From Tissierellia bacterium (lineage in GTDB: Bacteria; Bacillota; Clostridia; Tissierellales; Sedimentibacteraceae), in the NCBI GenBank assembly GCA_028700795.1, contig JAQVRY010000022.1, forward strand, positions 1 through 16,837: a stretch of 16,837 nucleotides of DNA, written 5' to 3'. Position numbers and translations under genes: made by a program. Under the pieces are notes generated by a model. That model was not told the origin of the DNA. It did not search any database and was given only the letters and a program-made list of their open reading frames with translations. Positions 13,320 to 16,837 of this stretch are shown here, in pieces; position 1 is the stretch's first letter, and each line of letters begins with the position of its first letter.

Positions 13320-15494
13320 ATGATATTAGTTTTAGCAGAAAAACCTTCTGTGGGCAAAGATATTGGAAGGGTGTTAAATTGCAATAAATCAGGCAATGGT
13401 TTTGTAGAAGGAAGCAAATACATTGTGACCTGGGCTTTGGGACACTTGGTAACATTAGCTGACCCTGAAAGCTACAATTCAAAATATGCTCGTTGGGAAT
13501 TGGGGGATTTGCCCATAATTCCAAAATCAATGAAAACAGAAGTAATTAAACAAACAAGAAAGCAGTTCAATGTAGTAAAAGGACTGATGCTTCGAAATGA
13601 TGTAAAAGAAATCGTAATTGCAACTGATGCAGGAAGAGAAGGGGAATTGGTTGCAAGATGGATTATAGAAAAGATTGATGTTAAAAAATCTCTCAAAAGA
13701 CTTTGGATTTCATCTGTTACGGATAAAGCAATTAAAGACGGTTTTAACAATCTTAAAGACGGTAGAGTGTATGAAACTTTATATGCCTCTGCTTTAGCAC
13801 GCTCTGAAGCGGATTGGATTGTTGGTATAAATGCAACAAGAGCACTGACAACAAAGTACAATGCCCAATTATCCTGCGGCAGAGTTCAGACTCCAACTGT
13901 CGCAATGATTGCATCATTAGAAGATGAAATAAGGAATTTTAAACCGGTTATTTATTATGGTATTGATGCAGAAGCAGGGGGTCTTAAATTTAAATGGCAT
14001 GATAAAAACAATGAATATAGGACATTTGATAATGATAAATGTGAAGATATCATAAGCAGCATAAAAAACAAAAAAATGCAAATTGTAAATATATCTAAGA
14101 ATAAAGCACTGACTTATGCGCCTCTATTATATGATTTAACAGAACTGCAAAGAGATGCAAGCAATATTTATAATTTTTCCGCAAAGGAAACATTATCAAT
14201 AATGCAAACTCTTTATGAGCGTCATAAAGTGCTGACATATCCAAGAACAGATTCAAGGTACCTAACTGATGACATTGTAGAAACATTAAAGGACAGAGTA
14301 AAGGCTGCCAGTGTGGGACCTTATTCCAAAATTGGATTCAGAATAAGTTCAAATCCTATTAAGGGCAGCAAAAATTTTGTCAATAACTTAAAGGTTTCAG
14401 ACCATCATGCTATCATACCCACGGAACAAACTGTTATTTTAGGTAATTTATCCGATAGTGAAAGAAAAATTTACGATTTAGTTGTAAAAAGATTTTTTGC
14501 TGTTTTATCAAAACCTTTTGAATTTGAAAAGATAACCATCGACGGTAAAATAGGCAATGAAGAATTTATATCTCGTGGAAGAATTACATTGTCAATGGGG
14601 TGGAAGGAAGTATATGGCAACTATGATGATGATGAAATACTTGATGATTATCCCGTTGACGAATTAAATAAACTTAAGGCCGGCAGTGAGATATTCGTTT
14701 CATCAATAAAGAAAACAATGGGCGAAACTAAACCTCCTTCAAGGTTTACAGAAGCAACATTACTGTCAGCAATGGAAAACCCTGTAAAGTTTATGAAAAA
14801 TGCAGATAAGGAATTAAAGAAGACAATCGGAGAAACCGGCGGTCTTGGAACTGTTGCAACAAGAGCAGATATAATTGATAAATTATTTAACAACTTCGTA
14901 ATTGAAAAGAAGGATAAATACATTTATACTACATCCAAAGGAAGACAGCTTTTGGATTTATCTCCCGTAGATTTAAAATCACCTGTTTTAACTGCAAAGT
15001 GGGAGCAGAATCTGAATGACATTGCTAAAGGAAATTTAGACAAAAATAAATTTTTAAAAGATATGATTGATTACACAAAGATTATCATAAGGGAAATCAA
15101 AAACAGCGACAAAAAATTTGTTCATGACAATGAAACAAGAGAAAAATGTCCTGACTGTGGAAATTACCTTTTAGAGGTTAACGGCAAAAAAGGAACTATG
15201 TTAGTGTGCCAAAATAGGGAATGTGGATATAGGAAAGGAATTTCACAAATTACTAATGCAAGATGCCCTAACTGCCATAAAAAGTTAGAACTTAAAGGAG
15301 AAGGTGAAGGTAAAATATTTGTATGCAAATGCGGTTTCAGAGAAAAACTATCTGCATTCAACAAAAGAAAAGAAAATGAAAAAGCATCAATTTCAAACAA
15401 AGAAGCATCAAAGTACATGGTTAAACAAAATAGAAAACAAGATGAAAGTATTAATACTGCATTGGCAGATGCTTTAAAAAAATTAAAGCTTTAG
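13320..15494 (+). CDS. topB: DNA topoisomerase III (type IA)
   Basis: A 724-residue type IA topoisomerase that passes single strands and decatenates DNA through a 5'-phosphotyrosine. The Toprim domain starts at MILVLAEKPSVGKDIGRVL (E7) and holds IVIATDAGREGEL (98-110), where D103 and E107 bind metal. The middle acid is Gly105, as I recall for Gram-positive TopB. The catalytic tyrosine is Y314 in TYPRTDSRYLTDD. DHHAIIPTE (361-369) and RFTEATLLSAME (475-486) are other family motifs. The C-terminus carries two zinc ribbons: C610/C613/C630/C635 and C649/C652/C669/C671, followed by a lysine-rich tail. AAAGGA precedes the ATG. An Ogg-type glycosylase gene follows with a mini-ORF between. TTCATT-17-TACAAT at about 13271-13299 is a weak promoter candidate. 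Length and domains are normal. Confidence 0.96.
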   Translation: MILVLAEKPSVGKDIGRVLNCNKSGNGFVEGSKYIVTWALGHLVTLADPESYNSKYARWELGDLPIIPKSMKTEVIKQTRKQFNVVKGLMLRNDVKEIVIATDAGREGELVARWIIEKIDVKKSLKRLWISSVTDKAIKDGFNNLKDGRVYETLYASALARSEADWIVGINATRALTTKYNAQLSCGRVQTPTVAMIASLEDEIRNFKPVIYYGIDAEAGGLKFKWHDKNNEYRTFDNDKCEDIISSIKNKKMQIVNISKNKALTYAPLLYDLTELQRDASNIYNFSAKETLSIMQTLYERHKVLTYPRTDSRYLTDDIVETLKDRVKAASVGPYSKIGFRISSNPIKGSKNFVNNLKVSDHHAIIPTEQTVILGNLSDSERKIYDLVVKRFFAVLSKPFEFEKITIDGKIGNEEFISRGRITLSMGWKEVYGNYDDDEILDDYPVDELNKLKAGSEIFVSSIKKTMGETKPPSRFTEATLLSAMENPVKFMKNADKELKKTIGETGGLGTVATRADIIDKLFNNFVIEKKDKYIYTTSKGRQLLDLSPVDLKSPVLTAKWEQNLNDIAKGNLDKNKFLKDMIDYTKIIIREIKNSDKKFVHDNETREKCPDCGNYLLEVNGKKGTMLVCQNRECGYRKGISQITNARCPNCHKKLELKGEGEGKIFVCKCGFREKLSAFNKRKENEKASISNKEASKYMVKQNRKQDESINTALADALKKLKL

Positions 15495-15510
15495 CAGACA
15501 GGAGACTAAA

Positions 15511-15546
15511 ATGTATGAAAAAGAAAGCTTTATTGAAAATTGGTGA
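15511..15546 (+). CDS. 11-codon mini-ORF between topB and the glycosylase gene
   Basis: ATG at 15511 follows AGGAGA with good spacing and encodes MYEKESFIENW before TGA (15544-15546). The stop overlaps GGTGAT, the apparent ribosome binding site of the glycosylase gene, whose ATG is 5 nt further on. It could be a leader peptide that couples translation, or the remnant of an older start. No conservation can be judged here, so this is only a candidate. Confidence 0.3.
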   Translation: MYEKESFIENW

Positions 15547-15551
15547 TAAAA

Positions 15552-16415
15552 ATGAAAAAAGAAGGCAATAAAATAACTTTACAAAATGTAAAAGATTTTA
15601 ATATAAATCATATTTTTGACTGCGGGCAATGCTTTAGATGGAATAAAGAAGAAGACGGCTCCTATACGGGAGTTGTTAAAAATAAAGTGATAAATATACG
15701 GCAGGATGGAAGCACTGTTGAATTTGACAATATTAGTATGGATGACTATCCATTAATTGAGAAATATTTTGATTTAGATACTAGTTACGAAGATATTAAA
15801 AAAAACTTGGATACGGATGAAATTATAGCAGAAGCTATAAAATTTGGGGAAGGTATAAGAATTTTAAATCAAGATGAATGGGAAACAATGATTTCATTTA
15901 TGATTTCTGCAAACAACCGAATTCCCATGATTAAAAGGGTTATTGAAAATTTAAGTACAAGCTTTGGTGATTTTATATGCAGTTACGGAGGTAAGGATTA
16001 TTACAGTTTTCCCACTGCTGAAAGGTTATCTGCCGCACCTGTTGAAAAAATTCTTGAATGCAAGGCTGGTTTTAGAGCACCGAGAATCAAAGCAGCAGCA
16101 GCAAGGTTTTTAAATGAAAAGGATCAAATTTACAATATTAAAAACATGAGCTATGATGATGGACTGGCTTATCTTAAAACTTATAGCGGAATTGGGGACA
16201 AGGTTGCAAATTGCATTTTATTGTTTTCAACAAGGCATTTTGATACTTTTCCCGTTGATGTTTGGATTAGAAGAGTAATGCAGACACTGTATGTAAGCAA
16301 GGATACAAAAGATAAAGATATCAAAAAATTTGCAGAGGATAAATTTGGAAAATATTCAGGTTTTGCTCAGCAATATCTTTTTTACTATGCTAGAGAAAAT
16401 GGTATTGGGAAATAA
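15552..16415 (+). CDS. 8-oxoguanine DNA glycosylase (Ogg-type, HhH-GPD)
   Basis: A 287-residue DNA repair glycosylase/AP lyase that removes oxidised guanine. The N-terminal domain contains FDCGQCFRW (22-30), the hallmark of OGG1/Ogg enzymes. The helix-hairpin-helix is YSGIGDKVANCILLF, with K217 as the nucleophilic lysine, and FPVDVWIRR provides the catalytic D236. The middle helical part reads WETMISFMISANNRIPMI and ECKAGFRAPRI. I chose ATG 15552, with GGTGAT upstream; a TTG at 15540 in the same frame is possible but has no ribosome binding site. It is 57 bp after topB without a terminator, so the two are likely co-transcribed. The AlkA family shares the fold, but CGQCFRW and the length favour Ogg. 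No iron-sulfur Cys cluster is present at the C-terminus, unlike MutY/Nth. Confidence 0.9.
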   Translation: MKKEGNKITLQNVKDFNINHIFDCGQCFRWNKEEDGSYTGVVKNKVINIRQDGSTVEFDNISMDDYPLIEKYFDLDTSYEDIKKNLDTDEIIAEAIKFGEGIRILNQDEWETMISFMISANNRIPMIKRVIENLSTSFGDFICSYGGKDYYSFPTAERLSAAPVEKILECKAGFRAPRIKAAAARFLNEKDQIYNIKNMSYDDGLAYLKTYSGIGDKVANCILLFSTRHFDTFPVDVWIRRVMQTLYVSKDTKDKDIKKFAEDKFGKYSGFAQQYLFYYARENGIGK

Positions 16416-16422
16416 TAGATAT

Positions 16423-16453
16423 GAGATTCTTTAGGCCACGCCTTCAGAATGAC
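16423..16453. repeat. Half copy of the palindromic dispersed element
   Basis: The 29-bp segment 16425-16453 (GATTCTTT...CAGAATGAC) aligns with the right arm of the 76-bp element at 12291-12321, identical at both ends and differing in the central hairpin (AGGCCACGCCTT against CGGGCTAAAGCCCT, with a two-base gap). The left arm is absent. It begins 8 bp after the glycosylase stop. Confidence 0.65.
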
Positions 16454-16485
16454 GCAGTATGAAATTGACTTTGTCATCAAACTTG

Positions 16486-16514
16486 CTATGCAGAATATTT
16501 TTCTGCATAGTTTT
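16486..16514 (+). terminator. Terminator after the topB-ogg genes
   Basis: CTATGCAGAA (16486-16495) pairs perfectly with TTCTGCATAG (16501-16510) around TATTT, followed by TTTTAATATAATTT. It is the likely end of the topB-glycosylase transcript. The remainder of 16416-16629 is AT-rich and holds no other gene that I can see. Confidence 0.8.
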
Positions 16515-16629
16515 AATATAATTTAAAATATTAAAATAACCTATATTTTGTAAATTTAAAATAAAAATACAGATTAAACATAAGGCTTCATGTGAATAAT
16601 AGATAAAAAGAAAAAATATTGGAGAAAAA

Positions 16630-16837
16630 ATGACAAATATAAAGACAAAAACAAGCTGGAATTTACAAAATAGCTATTCTGAGCTACCGGAATTTTTTTA
16701 TTCCAAAATGAATTTAAGCAAAGTAAGCTCACCAAAATTAGTAGTTTTAAACAAGGAATTAGTTGAATACTTGGGCTTGGATATAAATGAGCTTAAAAAC
16801 GACGAAGGAGTATCTTATCTTGCGGGAAACTCTGTGC
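16630..16837 (+). CDS. selO: SelO/YdiU-family protein adenylyltransferase, N-terminal part (3' truncated)
   Basis: SelO is a pseudokinase-fold enzyme that transfers AMP from ATP to protein hydroxyl side chains (AMPylation), linked to redox stress. Only the first 69 residues are in the window. They match the conserved N-terminus: SWNLQNSYSELPEFFYSKMN, then SPKLVVLNKELVEYLGLD and the beginning of the conserved SYLAGNSV segment. TTGGAG is placed correctly before the ATG. It is transcribed separately from the glycosylase gene, since a terminator lies between, but no convincing promoter was found. The catalytic residues lie beyond the window edge. Confidence 0.88.
   Translation, partial: MTNIKTKTSWNLQNSYSELPEFFYSKMNLSKVSSPKLVVLNKELVEYLGLDINELKNDEGVSYLAGNSV

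Overview
The window looks like chromosomal DNA from an AT-rich, low-GC Gram-positive anaerobe, most likely a spore-forming member of Clostridia/Tissierellia. The evidence is AAGGAGG-type ribosome binding sites, AT-rich intergenic DNA with short A/T-tailed hairpin terminators, a small clostridial-type single [4Fe-4S] ferredoxin, a methionine gamma-lyase, a signal-less LysM-GH18 protein of the spore cortex-lytic (SleL/YaaH) type and a Gram-positive-type TopB. This placement rests on gene content and recalled family features, not on a database search. There is no rRNA, tRNA, CRISPR array, phage or insertion-sequence transposase.

Layout. (1) Positions 1-1750: the 3' end of purH and complete purD, the tail of a purine operon, closed by a strong hairpin. 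(2) 1806-4390: a LysM-GH18 spore-type glycosidase converges on an NhaC-family antiporter; their stop codons overlap. (3) 4391-5795: the antiporter diverges from methionine gamma-lyase across a 205-bp region with a good promoter on each strand. (4) 5915-6325: a 61-aa basic protein of unknown role and a ferredoxin, then a terminator. (5) 6455-7360: a BadF/N-acetylglucosamine-kinase-type ATPase whose last codons lie inside a hairpin terminator. (6) 7417-11047: a possible envelope-stress group. It has an AIM24-family protein on the minus strand and, divergently, a TtcA-like PP-loop tRNA thiolase, a glycine-rich two-TM protein with a TPM-like outer domain, and PspA. (7) 11084-12175: ychF on the minus strand, with a palindromic dispersed repeat upstream. 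(8) 12529-16415: a genome-maintenance group of a two-OB-fold SSB-like protein, topB, an 11-codon mini-ORF and an Ogg-type 8-oxoguanine glycosylase. (9) 16416-16837: a second, half-length copy of the dispersed repeat, a terminator and the 5' end of selO.

Most of the window is recognisable housekeeping and accessory metabolism. The parts most worth a second look are the pspA neighbourhood (repeat-rich membrane protein, pspA flanked by two hairpins with nearly the same stem, ambiguous start), the two genes whose 3' coding ends double as terminators, the nhaC/megL divergent pair, the palindromic repeat family and the mini-ORF before the glycosylase gene. I see no clear case of a wholly new system. 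The nearest candidate is the AIM24 / TtcA-like / Gly-rich TM / PspA cluster.
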